NCBI GenBank assembly: GCA_002709695.1
Contig: PAQF01000037.1
Location: forward strand, 1 to 64,000
From: Candidatus Poribacteria bacterium
GTDB lineage: Bacteria; Poribacteria; WGA-4E; UBA9662
DNA: 64,000 nt
Direction of reading: 5' to 3'
Part shown: positions 55,741 through 64,000 of the stretch, piece after piece
Position numbering within the stretch: position 1 is the first letter of the stretch
How the letters are laid out: each line of letters starts with the position of its first letter
The notes under the pieces: generated by a model
Database searches by the model: none
Seen by the model: only the letters and a program-made list of their open reading frames with translations
What the model was told of the DNA's origin: nothing
Position numbers and translations under genes: made by a program

Positions 55741-57396
55741 GTGAATACTTTCCTCTTTAAAAATAGTTTGCTAAGACAAGTTCCGTTCAGTCTCAAATTT
55801 CTGCGATGGAATTTCAGGATTCTTTTTCAGCTAACTATTAGTTTCATCTCTCTAACTGCTGCCTACCCTTCCGAAAAAGAAGAAATTTCGCTCATTGCTG
55901 TTGGTGACATTACAATTGGCAGTGAGCTCACACCAATTTTGAAGAAATCTGGCGTTGATATTGTATTTTCGGAAGTCAGCAATTTGTTACAGTCCGCCGA
56001 TATTTCAGTTGCAACTTTAAATACAAGTATCTCTGATCGAGGTGAACCCAAATACGGTTTGAACCATAAAGCATTTCGTGCCATCCCAGATCTTGCTGGC
56101 AGTATCTCAAAAGCGGGCTTCGATTTAATGTCACTTACAACTCCACACTTACTCGACTTTGGTACCGAAGCTTTAGAAGATACAATCCAACTTCTCAATA
56201 ATTCCCACGTAAAAACAATAGGGGCAGGCCTGACAGAAGAGGATGCAAACAAACCCGCTTGGTTCAATGTCAAAACAGCACAGGTTGCATTTCTGGCATA
56301 CTCTCACGGCCGGTTTTTTGCAACACAAGGAGACGGATTCATCTCTCGTGCGCTTCACAGTTCTATGATCGAAAAAGTAACAAAGCTTTCAAAACGGGCT
56401 GACTTACTTATAGTAATGACACATTGGGGAAAACCCCGGCAAACAACAGAAGTCACGAAACGCCAGCAATTTTTTGCCCATGCTTTGGTTGACGCTGGTG
56501 CAGATCTTGTTCTCTGTCAACGACTTCATATGCTGCAAGGAACTGAAATTTACCAAGGTAAACCGATCGTCTATAGCTTAGCCGACTTTGTCTATGACAA
56601 CTATGACAAACAATACACAAGGATTATCTCTCCCAAAATAACCTTCTGCAATGGTGAACTAAAGCTGATTGAGCTGATACCAGTTTGGGTAGGTAACCCT
56701 AAAGCTAAATATCAACCCCAAATCTTGAACGGTGAATTAGCTAAACTTGCACTTGAAAACTATCAGTTTCTTTGTAAAGAATTAAACACAGAGGTGATAA
56801 TAGAATCAAATAAAGGTTTTATCTACCCAAGACCGCCAAAAAATCATAGCCAGCAAGACGCTTTCGGTATTGGTGACTATGTTGAGAAAAACCGTGGTAA
56901 CAAGCCTGAGAAGGTAGTCTACCTTCTCGACATCTCATCCAGCATGAACAGACAAAACAAACTACAACTCGCTGTCTCAGCTATAAAAGATGCAATTAAC
57001 ATGCTAAAACCAGACGACCAATTTAACCTTATCACCTTCGATTCTAAAATTGACCTGTACTCAAAAAGCACGTTGGCGGCAACACCAGAGAACATCAGCG
57101 CTGCCTGCAAATTCCTGGATCAACTGCAACACGGTTCTGGCACAAACCTTTCTACTGCTATTGAAAATGGACTAAAGTTAACACCTTCAACTCTGGTAGT
57201 CGTGTCTGATGGCACCCCAAGTCGTGGGATAAGAAATCCGGAAAAAATTTGGGAGATGGTCCATCGCTGGAACATCTCCCAAACCAGGATTATGACCATC
57301 GCGCTTGGCAACGATCATTCCAATAATAACGTTAAATTATTACAACAACTAGCCAGTGATCATAATGGAAAGATGGTCTCCATTAATATCAAGTAA
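55741..57396 (+). CDS. CapA-like domain fused to a von Willebrand factor A domain
   Basis: A 551-residue exported protein. After an N-terminal hydrophobic segment (~24-40), residues ~48-320 resemble the CapA/PgsA metallophosphatase-like family: GDITIGSEL, LLNNSHVKTIGAGL, VMTHWGKP. The typical GHHPH metal motif is CQRLH here (~259-263) and the SLGNF segment is SLADF, so the metal site is altered. Residues ~392-551 form a VWA domain with an intact MIDAS start DISSS (397-401) and VVSDGTPS. CapA-VWA fusion is uncommon. The start is GTG with no clear ribosome site, so the N-terminus is uncertain. Confidence 0.75.
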   Translation: MNTFLFKNSLLRQVPFSLKFLRWNFRILFQLTISFISLTAAYPSEKEEISLIAVGDITIGSELTPILKKSGVDIVFSEVSNLLQSADISVATLNTSISDRGEPKYGLNHKAFRAIPDLAGSISKAGFDLMSLTTPHLLDFGTEALEDTIQLLNNSHVKTIGAGLTEEDANKPAWFNVKTAQVAFLAYSHGRFFATQGDGFISRALHSSMIEKVTKLSKRADLLIVMTHWGKPRQTTEVTKRQQFFAHALVDAGADLVLCQRLHMLQGTEIYQGKPIVYSLADFVYDNYDKQYTRIISPKITFCNGELKLIELIPVWVGNPKAKYQPQILNGELAKLALENYQFLCKELNTEVIIESNKGFIYPRPPKNHSQQDAFGIGDYVEKNRGNKPEKVVYLLDISSSMNRQNKLQLAVSAIKDAINMLKPDDQFNLITFDSKIDLYSKSTLAATPENISAACKFLDQLQHGSGTNLSTAIENGLKLTPSTLVVVSDGTPSRGIRNPEKIWEMVHRWNISQTRIMTIALGNDHSNNNVKLLQQLASDHNGKMVSINIK

Positions 57397-57506
57397 CTAA
57401 AAAATACATTTAATAAAATGTAGCTTCAAATGTTTAAGCAAAATAACAGTATCGGAACTAAAAGCCCAAATAGGACTGCGCAAATACTAAGGCTAATTAA
57501 ACTTCC

Positions 57507-59465
57507 GTGAAAGAAAGGCCCCACGAACCAAACACTCCAAAAGCCCTCAATGGCCTAACAGCCAAATCCCTTTTAATTGCTACCTTCATCTTTCCTATCA
57601 ATGTATTTTGGATTATTCAACTCGAAGTCGTCCGGTATACCCATCCCACTCTAGTCCATCCACTATCAAACGCTATTTTTATTATCTTTTGGCTTGTCAT
57701 AGTTGGTTATAGCCTTAAGATCATTTCTCCTAAAATTGGGCTTACCCCACAAGAGGTCTTAACAATCTACATTATGTTATGCGTCGTTTCCTCACTATGT
57801 TCGCATGATATGATCGAGATTTTAGTTACTCTAATGGGACACCCATTCCGTTTTGCAACCTCGGAAAACGAGTGGCGAGACCTATTTTGGCGCCAATTGC
57901 CAGAATGGTTAATAGTAAACAATGAAAAAGTTCTAAAGGGTTATTATGAAGGTGCTTCCTCATTGTATGTCAAAGAGCACTTGACTGCTTGGATGATGCC
58001 GTCTTTGTGGTGGATCACCTTCATATTCGTTCTCTTAACCGTAATGCTTTGTATCAACATAATCCTGAGAATCCAGTGGACAGAACGAGAAAGACTAACT
58101 TATCCTATCATCCAACTTGCACTTGAAATCACCGACCAAAAACTTACCTTTTTCAGAAATAGGCTAATGTGGCTTGGTTTTGCACTTGCTAGTTTGATTA
58201 GTATTCTAAACTTACTAAACTCCATCTTTCCGGAATTACCTTACATACCAGTGAAACGACAGAACATTCATCAATATTTCACCAGCCCACCTTTGAACGC
58301 AATGGGAGGTGTCCGTGTTGCGTTCTATCCATTTGTTATTGGTATTAGTTTTCTCATTCCTTTAGACTTATTATTCTCCTGCTGGTTCTTCTATTGGCTT
58401 TATAAAACAGAGTTGATGGTCGGTAAAATTGTTGGGATGTCAAATTTACCTGGATTTCCATATGCTAATGAACAAGCATTCGGTGCTTACATTGGCTTAT
58501 TAGTATTCACTTTCTGGGCAGGAAGATCACATTTTAAAAATCTGACACACCATCTTTTACACCCTCATGATACAAAGACAAAGGAGAAAAATACTGATAA
58601 TAATGAACCAATTTCATACCGTTTAGCTTTTTCAGGTATTATAATTGGCCTTGCATTTCTAACAATTTTTTCGTACAAAATAGGTATGTCATTTTGGGTA
58701 ATCCCAATATTTTTTTTCATTTACTTCTTGCTAGCAATTATGATTGCAAGACTTCGGGCAGAACTTGGGTTTTTGGTACACGATTTGCATAGAATCGATC
58801 CACATAGCATGATCATTACCGGAGTTGGCACACGTAGACTTGACACAGGAACCTTAATCACATTTTCGGTTTATATGTTTTTTAATCGTGCTTATCGTGC
58901 ACACCCAATGCCTCAACAACTTGAAGCACTGAAAATTTCACGCGTCCAGAATATCAATCCTAAACAAATTGTTATTTCAATTTTGGTTGCAACTCTAATG
59001 GGATCATTCATAACTTTTTGGTTACTTCTCGACAATTATTATCGGCATGGAGCTGAATCAGGGTATTATGGACCATGGGCACTAGGGTTCGGTCGTCAAG
59101 TCTATAACCAACTTGCAGGCTGGCTGAATTATCAGCAAGACCATGATTCAATTGGCATGGGTTTTGCCGGAATTGGCTTAGGTTTAACATCAGCATTGAT
59201 GATTCTTCGCGCCAGGTTTCTATGGTGGCCACTCCATCCACTCGGTTACGCGATGGCAAATAGCTGGGGTATGTCGAACTTATGGAGTTGTCTTTTAGTT
59301 GTTTGGTCGATTAAGTTTCTCATTCTCCGCCATGGAGGTCTAAAATCATATCGTCGTGCTATCCCATTTTTCTTAGGAATGGCCTTGGGAGATTATATCT
59401 TTGGAAGTGCATGGAGCATCGGAAGTATATTAACAAACACCACATTGTACCAATTTTGGCCATAA
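57507..59465 (+). CDS. Large polytopic membrane protein (DUF6785/DUF6784-like)
   Basis: A 652-residue protein with about 12-14 hydrophobic segments, e.g. ~20-38, 52-70, 84-102, 165-188, 213-230. It resembles the uncharacterised DUF6785/DUF6784 family common in Poribacteria and Planctomycetes, whose shape recalls oligopeptide transporters. Notable segments: TERERLTYPIIQLALEIT and MIARLRAELGFLVHDLHRIDPHSM. The role is unknown, with transport being the natural guess. The start is GTG; hsp20 follows after 25 nt, so both may share a transcript. Confidence 0.65.
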   Translation: MKERPHEPNTPKALNGLTAKSLLIATFIFPINVFWIIQLEVVRYTHPTLVHPLSNAIFIIFWLVIVGYSLKIISPKIGLTPQEVLTIYIMLCVVSSLCSHDMIEILVTLMGHPFRFATSENEWRDLFWRQLPEWLIVNNEKVLKGYYEGASSLYVKEHLTAWMMPSLWWITFIFVLLTVMLCINIILRIQWTERERLTYPIIQLALEITDQKLTFFRNRLMWLGFALASLISILNLLNSIFPELPYIPVKRQNIHQYFTSPPLNAMGGVRVAFYPFVIGISFLIPLDLLFSCWFFYWLYKTELMVGKIVGMSNLPGFPYANEQAFGAYIGLLVFTFWAGRSHFKNLTHHLLHPHDTKTKEKNTDNNEPISYRLAFSGIIIGLAFLTIFSYKIGMSFWVIPIFFFIYFLLAIMIARLRAELGFLVHDLHRIDPHSMIITGVGTRRLDTGTLITFSVYMFFNRAYRAHPMPQQLEALKISRVQNINPKQIVISILVATLMGSFITFWLLLDNYYRHGAESGYYGPWALGFGRQVYNQLAGWLNYQQDHDSIGMGFAGIGLGLTSALMILRARFLWWPLHPLGYAMANSWGMSNLWSCLLVVWSIKFLILRHGGLKSYRRAIPFFLGMALGDYIFGSAWSIGSILTNTTLYQFWP

Positions 59466-59490
59466 AGAATACAATTTAAGGAGAAATGTT

Positions 59491-59994
59491 TTGAAATTCG
59501 AAAGCAAATTGGTCGGCGAATTCTTCGAGATGCAAAAGGAAATTGATCGTCTTTTTGATTCCTTTACGAGATCATCTTCAAATATTCCAACCGAAACCGG
59601 ACTATGGCAACCACCAACCGATATTTACGAAACAGCAGACAGCTTTGTCGTCAAAATGGAAGTTGCTGGAATTAAACCTGACGAAGATGTAAAAATCGAG
59701 ATTGAAGGCAATAAACTTCTTATTCGAGGTAATAGACAAGATAGAACCGAGCTTAAAAAACAGCATTATCACCAAGCAGGCCTGAACTATGGCCTGTTTG
59801 AGCGAAACGTAGTGCTCCCAAACGTTTTAGAACAGGAAGTAACTCCAACTGCTACCTATGAAAACGGGTTTCTTGAAATACATATTTTAAAGGAAAAACA
59901 TAAGACAAAAGAAATTGTAGTGGTCGAATTGAGCGACACGAGGCTAGCCCCAGATTTGGAACGAAAGGAACTTATAACAGATGAATCAGAATAG
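59491..59994 (+). CDS. hsp20: Small heat-shock protein (Hsp20/alpha-crystallin)
   Basis: A 167-residue holdase chaperone. The alpha-crystallin domain spans ~45-140 (PPTDIYETADSFVVKMEVAGIKPDEDVKIEIEGNKLLIRG ... FERNVVLPN), followed by a short acidic tail. The start is TTG with AAGGAG about 8 nt upstream. Its 3' end overlaps the lon start by 14 nt, so chaperone and protease are translated together. No CIRCE element was seen. Confidence 0.92.
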   Translation: MKFESKLVGEFFEMQKEIDRLFDSFTRSSSNIPTETGLWQPPTDIYETADSFVVKMEVAGIKPDEDVKIEIEGNKLLIRGNRQDRTELKKQHYHQAGLNYGLFERNVVLPNVLEQEVTPTATYENGFLEIHILKEKHKTKEIVVVELSDTRLAPDLERKELITDESE

Positions 59995-62374
59995 TGAAAC
60001 CAAATTAAATAACAATGAAAACACCGAAAACGAAGAAAATGCTGATATTGTAGAGGAATTTCCAATCATTCCGATTTCTGGAGATCTTGTTGTTTTTCCC
60101 CACATGCCTCCCATACCTCCATTTTCTCCTCACCACATTGCCCTATCCGGAATGATGGTTGCTACCGCTGTTGAAGACGCCATGGTGAACGGTCCACGGG
60201 CACTTTGTATATTTCACCACAACGAAGAAAAAGACACTGATAACTTAACTAAGGATGATCTCAGCCTAATCGGATCCTTAGTCCAAATTGTAAAGTATAA
60301 AAAAGATGGTGAAAACGTTCTTTTTCTTGCACAAGGACGCTCAAGAGTTAAAATTGAAGAAATAACACAAAATACGCCATTCATGAAGGCGAAAGTAACC
60401 GTCATTGAAGAAGAAGAACATGAATTAGATGACCAGAGCGAAGCTTTGCTCCGTAGTATCGTTGATTTATTTACACAGATTGTTGAAACTTCACCACATT
60501 ATCAAGAAGAATTCGCTATAGTTGTCCAAAACATTGATAATCCTGGTCGTTTAACCGATTATGTTGCTTCGGTCGTATCGCTTAAAACTCAAGATCGGCA
60601 AAAAGTGTTAGCCGAGATAAATGTTTTGAATAGAATGGAAACCCTCCTACCTATTCTAACAAAAGAGTTAAATGTTGTAGAACTTGAAACGAAGATTCAA
60701 TCCGATGCGCAGGCAGAAATTAGTGATTTACAAAGAGAACATTTTTTACGTGAACAGATGCGGGCTATCCAAAAAGAATTGGGTGATAATGAAGATATTT
60801 CGGTAGAGATTGAGGAGATGCGGCAGAAACTTGCGGAGATGAATATGCCGGAGAAAGCTAAAAAAGCTGCCGAACGGGAAATTAAGAGGCTGTCACAAAT
60901 GCAATCATTCTCTCCAGAAGCTACTGTGTGTCGGAACTATCTGGATTGGACGTTAAATCTACCTTGGGATAAAAGCACAGAAGATTCACTTGATATCAAA
61001 AAAGCACAGAAAATTTTGGACGAGGATCACTATAATCTAATCAAAGTCAAAGATCGTATTCTGGAATTCTTGGCAGTACGCTCGTTAAAACCTGAGGCCA
61101 AAGGGCCAATTCTTTGCTTTGTCGGTCCGCCAGGCGTTGGGAAAACCTCACTAGGAAAATCGATTGCGCGATCAATGGGAAGACAATTTGTCCGAATCTC
61201 GCTGGGAGGGATTCGTGACGAAGCCGAAATTCGGGGACACAGAAGAACCTATATAGGTTCTATGCCAGGACGAATTATTAAAGGGCTACGCCAAGCTGAA
61301 TCAAATAATCCTATATTCATGCTTGACGAGATAGATAAGCTAGGATCTGATTTTCGTGGAGACCCAAGTTCTGCCTTGCTCGAAGTTCTTGACCCAGAAC
61401 AAAACAGCTCATTTGTTGACAATTACCTGGATGTTGACTTCGATTTATCCAAGGTAATGTTCATTGCCACAGCCAATCAAATGCATACAGTACCACCAGC
61501 CTTACGCGATCGCATGGAAACACTAGAATTACTAGGTTATACAACAAATGAAAAGGCAATGATTGCCAAACAATATCTTATTCCACGACAACTTGACCAA
61601 CATGGTCTTACCAAATCAAATCTGACATTCAGGAAATCAGGAATACTAAGTGTCATTGAATCCTACACAAGGGAATCAGGACTCCGTAACCTTGAGCGGG
61701 AGCTAGGAAAAATCTGTCGCAAAGTTGCACGCAGTATTGCACAGGGAGAAGACAAAAAAACAATTGTTACTGCCAAAAAGTTGAATCAATATTTGGGACC
61801 AATCGAGTTTCATCCAGAAATTGCCGAACGTAATGGTGAAATAGGTGTAGCAACTGGTTTGTCCGTAACACCACATGGGGGAGAAATTCTGTTCATCGAA
61901 GCAACAGTAACCAAAGGTGAAGGAAAGCTGATGTTAACCGGACAAATTGGCGATGTAATGCAGGAATCAGCCAAGGCAGCAATGAGCTGTGTGAGTTCGA
62001 AATCTGAGGTGCTTAATTTCGACCCTAAGTTCTTCAAGGAACACGATTTTCACATCCATGTGCCAGCAGGAGCTATCCCCAAGGATGGTCCATCCGCAGG
62101 TATCACAATTGCTACCGTTCTCGTTTCATTAGCCACCCAAAGAAAGGTATCTCCAGACGTTGCTATGACAGGCGAGATTTCACTGCGAGGACGTGTTTTG
62201 CCAATTGGAGGATTAAAGGAGAAAGTCCTAGCCGCTAAGCAAGCAGGAATCAAAATGATCATTGCCCCCGAGAAGAACCAGAAAGATCTAGTTGAAATTC
62301 CTGATGATGCTAAAGAAGGACTTAATTTTGTCTTCGTCAATCAAATCGATCAGGTTTTTAAAAAAGCGTTATAG
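59981..62374 (+). CDS. lon: ATP-dependent protease Lon
   Basis: A 797-residue LonA protease. The N-terminal substrate domain spans ~25-240. Walker A GPPGVGKT is at 382-389, Walker B IFMLDEID at ~445-452 and the sensor region ATANQ follows. The catalytic Ser is S705 in PKDGPSAGIT and the catalytic Lys is in GGLKEKVL (~744-750). It degrades misfolded and regulatory proteins. It overlaps hsp20 by 14 nt in a different frame. Confidence 0.98.
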   Translation: MNQNSETKLNNNENTENEENADIVEEFPIIPISGDLVVFPHMPPIPPFSPHHIALSGMMVATAVEDAMVNGPRALCIFHHNEEKDTDNLTKDDLSLIGSLVQIVKYKKDGENVLFLAQGRSRVKIEEITQNTPFMKAKVTVIEEEEHELDDQSEALLRSIVDLFTQIVETSPHYQEEFAIVVQNIDNPGRLTDYVASVVSLKTQDRQKVLAEINVLNRMETLLPILTKELNVVELETKIQSDAQAEISDLQREHFLREQMRAIQKELGDNEDISVEIEEMRQKLAEMNMPEKAKKAAEREIKRLSQMQSFSPEATVCRNYLDWTLNLPWDKSTEDSLDIKKAQKILDEDHYNLIKVKDRILEFLAVRSLKPEAKGPILCFVGPPGVGKTSLGKSIARSMGRQFVRISLGGIRDEAEIRGHRRTYIGSMPGRIIKGLRQAESNNPIFMLDEIDKLGSDFRGDPSSALLEVLDPEQNSSFVDNYLDVDFDLSKVMFIATANQMHTVPPALRDRMETLELLGYTTNEKAMIAKQYLIPRQLDQHGLTKSNLTFRKSGILSVIESYTRESGLRNLERELGKICRKVARSIAQGEDKKTIVTAKKLNQYLGPIEFHPEIAERNGEIGVATGLSVTPHGGEILFIEATVTKGEGKLMLTGQIGDVMQESAKAAMSCVSSKSEVLNFDPKFFKEHDFHIHVPAGAIPKDGPSAGITIATVLVSLATQRKVSPDVAMTGEISLRGRVLPIGGLKEKVLAAKQAGIKMIIAPEKNQKDLVEIPDDAKEGLNFVFVNQIDQVFKKAL

Positions 62375-62604
62375 ATCTACAAATGTAATTTAAAACTTGA
62401 TCCTACTAAATATTAAGGGAGAAAGCGGAACCCCATTGATCCACAATACACTTTTGTCATTCAAATAAACCTGTTACTTCGGAGATAAAAATAGGCAAAA
62501 AAAGGCAAAGTTTCAGATAGAAAAAGTAAATTTCCTCGGCACCCACTTTGAAAATCAACATCGAATTGATCGCCTTCCATTTTAACCTTCACATACACCG
62601 GCAA

Positions 62605-63024
62605 TCATACTTGCACAAACTCGATCAAAACGCCATCCGGATCTTTGGCACAGACAACTCCCACAGCATCCGGTGCCACAACGGGTTCCGCCAGGAACAT
62701 TATACCATTTTGTTCTAGTTTCCTCATGGTTTCGTGCACATCCTCAACAAAGATGGTCAACCAACGAACTCCAGGATTAAACTCATTAAATACTGGCTCA
62801 GGTGGCAACTTAATATCCATTAGTTTAATCAATGTATTTCCCACTTGTAAACGTACTTGGCGAAACCCTCTTGGAGCCAATTTCGCTCCTATAGCCACCT
62901 CCGCAGGAATTTCGATATCCACAACTATCTCAAAGCCTAAACATTGATGGTAGAAATGCAGTGATTCCTCAAAATCACTGCAAACAATAGCAATATCCAC
63001 AGTAGGATGTGTTAATTTCAGCAC
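62605..63024 (-). CDS. VOC (glyoxalase/bleomycin-resistance) superfamily protein
   Basis: A 139-residue single-domain metalloenzyme-like protein with paired beta-alpha-beta-beta-beta modules (VDIAIVCSDFEESLHFYHQCLGFEIV; VRWLTIFVEDVHETMRKLEQNG), ending KDPDGVLIEFVQV, the usual metal Glu. Possible ligands are His, Gln/His and Glu. Substrate unknown. The start is GTG with AAGGA about 10 nt upstream. It is convergent with lon; the 230 nt between show no clear terminator. Confidence 0.85.
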   Translation of the reverse strand: MLKLTHPTVDIAIVCSDFEESLHFYHQCLGFEIVVDIEIPAEVAIGAKLAPRGFRQVRLQVGNTLIKLMDIKLPPEPVFNEFNPGVRWLTIFVEDVHETMRKLEQNGIMFLAEPVVAPDAVGVVCAKDPDGVLIEFVQV

Positions 63025-63659
63025 AACATGAGTTCCTTTTTTCTACAAGGATCTTAAGTTGAATTCTTTTGAGAAGATAATACGTGTCTTGTTAATTAAC
63101 GTCAATTACTTTCTAAACTTTCTAAACGAAATAACAGACACACACCACTAACAACAAATCCACCCAGAAGAAACCCTAAAATAGTCCCATTTTGGGAACC
63201 ACACATCACCAACCCTCAGCAAGATAGCCTTACTTTCCTCACTAACAAATATAGATTAACCAAGCCATCCAAACATAGATACACTACTAGCAATAACATA
63301 GTGTCCCGAATTCAAAAAAACAAATAAAACACAGGTTTCAAAAAGACAATCTATATCTAGAATAATATCAAACACAAAACAAATTACACCCCACACTATC
63401 AAGCCTTGGCTTATCACCCAATTCTTATTAGAATACCAAAAGCTAAATCAAAAAATCTCTTCGATATCAAGCCAATATAAACCATTTTAAAAACTACTTT
63501 ATTGCATTATATGAGTCCTAAAACATTATGAGGTGCAAAACACTCAAAAACCAAAAATATAAAAGGAATTGAAAGTAAATGTCGATTCTACTATTATATT
63601 TAACGTATCGAGTTTCTAATTCGACTAAAAATCCTATGTACACAGAGCAGCGGGGTAAA
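63025..63659. other. AT-rich intergenic region
   Basis: 635 nt, very AT-rich. It contains the palindrome GTTAATTAAC (63091-63100), a tandem TTTCTAAAC pair near 63111-63128 and the promoter at 63569-63597. No gene was found. Confidence 0.5.
63569..63597 (+). promoter_or_regulatory. Promoter of the enolase-superfamily gene
   Basis: TTGAAA (63569-63574), 17-nt spacer, TATTAT (63592-63597). Each hexamer matches 5 of 6 consensus bases at ideal spacing, 62 nt before the ATG. Confidence 0.65.
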
Positions 63660-64000
63660 ATGAAAATAACTGACATCGAAACATTTATTGTTGATGCTGG
63701 CTGGCGACCTTGGATCTTTGTCAAGATGATAACTAACGAAGGAATTACCGGCTATGGTGAATGTAGTGATGGAAGATCCCCACAAGGAGTAAAGGGTACA
63801 ATTGAAGACCTAAAACCTTTGCTCATTGGTCAAGACCCAAGAGCATACGAAATGCGGTTTTGGGATATGATCCGGGGAACACGCCAGAGCCCTGGAGGTA
63901 TTGCAGCTAAAGCTATTGCAGGACTAGAGTGTGCTTTGGTTGATATTAAAGCAAAAGCTCTGGGTATTTCTGTTGTTGAGCTGTTTGGCGGTCCAATGCG
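63660..64000 (+). CDS. Mandelate racemase/muconate lactonizing family enzyme (partial)
   Basis: The first 113 residues are present; the gene runs off the right edge. The N-terminal capping domain is recognisable: KITDIETFIVDAG, VKMITNEGITGYGECSDGR, TIEDLKPLLIGQDP, and AKAIAGLECALVDIKAKALGISVVELFGG, which leads into the barrel. The catalytic Lys/metal residues lie beyond the window. Members act on sugar acids; its place in this genome would fit sugar-acid catabolism, but the substrate is not readable. Confidence 0.9.
   Translation, partial: MKITDIETFIVDAGWRPWIFVKMITNEGITGYGECSDGRSPQGVKGTIEDLKPLLIGQDPRAYEMRFWDMIRGTRQSPGGIAAKAIAGLECALVDIKAKALGISVVELFGGPM

Overview
The window is a 64-kb piece of a moderately AT-rich bacterial chromosome. 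Gene starts carry good Shine-Dalgarno sites (a complete AAGGAGGT precedes one flagellin-like gene), and TTG and GTG start codons are frequent, including in ribosomal protein genes. No rRNA, tRNA, CRISPR array, insertion sequence or prophage was recognised. The accessory genes are two PhyH-type dioxygenases, a formylglycine sulfatase, a CE15-like esterase, a TIM-barrel amidohydrolase, a gamma-glutamyltransferase, an enolase-superfamily enzyme, a DUF6785-like membrane protein and a lone bacterial microcompartment vertex protein. This mix fits an uncultured marine or sponge-associated lineage of the Poribacteria/Latescibacteria/Planctomycetes kind. That assignment is inferred from gene content only.

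Layout: (1) 1-6.9 kb, minus strand: a flagellin island. It holds a 1587-residue chimeric flagellin, two FlgM-like anti-sigma factors and two partial flagellin-like genes, one with N-terminal and one with C-terminal similarity. A sigma-28-like promoter lies at its head. (2) 7.2-9.5 kb: a YugP-type metallopeptidase and a small flavin-dependent halogenase-like gene. (3) 9.6-16.7 kb, minus strand: a compact operon with a complete carbohydrate ABC importer (ATPase, binding protein, two permeases), a PhyH dioxygenase, a lipoprotein and a Ste24-type protease, ending in a hairpin. A second PhyH gene is divergent from it. (4) 18.4-19.5 kb: alaC. (5) 19.6-37.3 kb, minus strand: one continuous str-S10-spc-alpha supercluster from rpsL to rplQ with tuf, fusA, secY and rpoA, preceded by a near-consensus promoter and a hairpin-bearing leader. 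rpsD, infA, adk, map and rpmD are absent from their usual places, and L36 is the cysteine-poor YkgO type. (6) 37.4-40.1 kb: ppk2, a structured RNA leader with terminator, tyrA and cmk. (7) 40.5-48 kb: an (alpha/alpha)-toroid-like protein, CE15-like esterase, amidohydrolase, sulfatase and GGT, plausibly for uronate- or sulfate-bearing glycans and peptides. (8) 48.3-54 kb: a secreted repeat protein and a MacA/MacB-like export set lacking an ATPase. (9) 54.1-59.5 kb, plus strand: a promoter-operator followed by a BMC-P vertex protein, a class II aldolase-like protein, a CapA-VWA fusion and a large membrane protein. (10) 59.5-64 kb: hsp20-lon, a VOC protein and the start of a mandelate racemase/muconate lactonizing family gene.

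The items most worth a second look are the giant flagellin and its satellite mini-flagellins, the microcompartment vertex/aldolase pair behind a palindromic operator, the structured leader upstream of tyrA, the CapA-VWA fusion with an altered metal site, and the halogenase-like gene.
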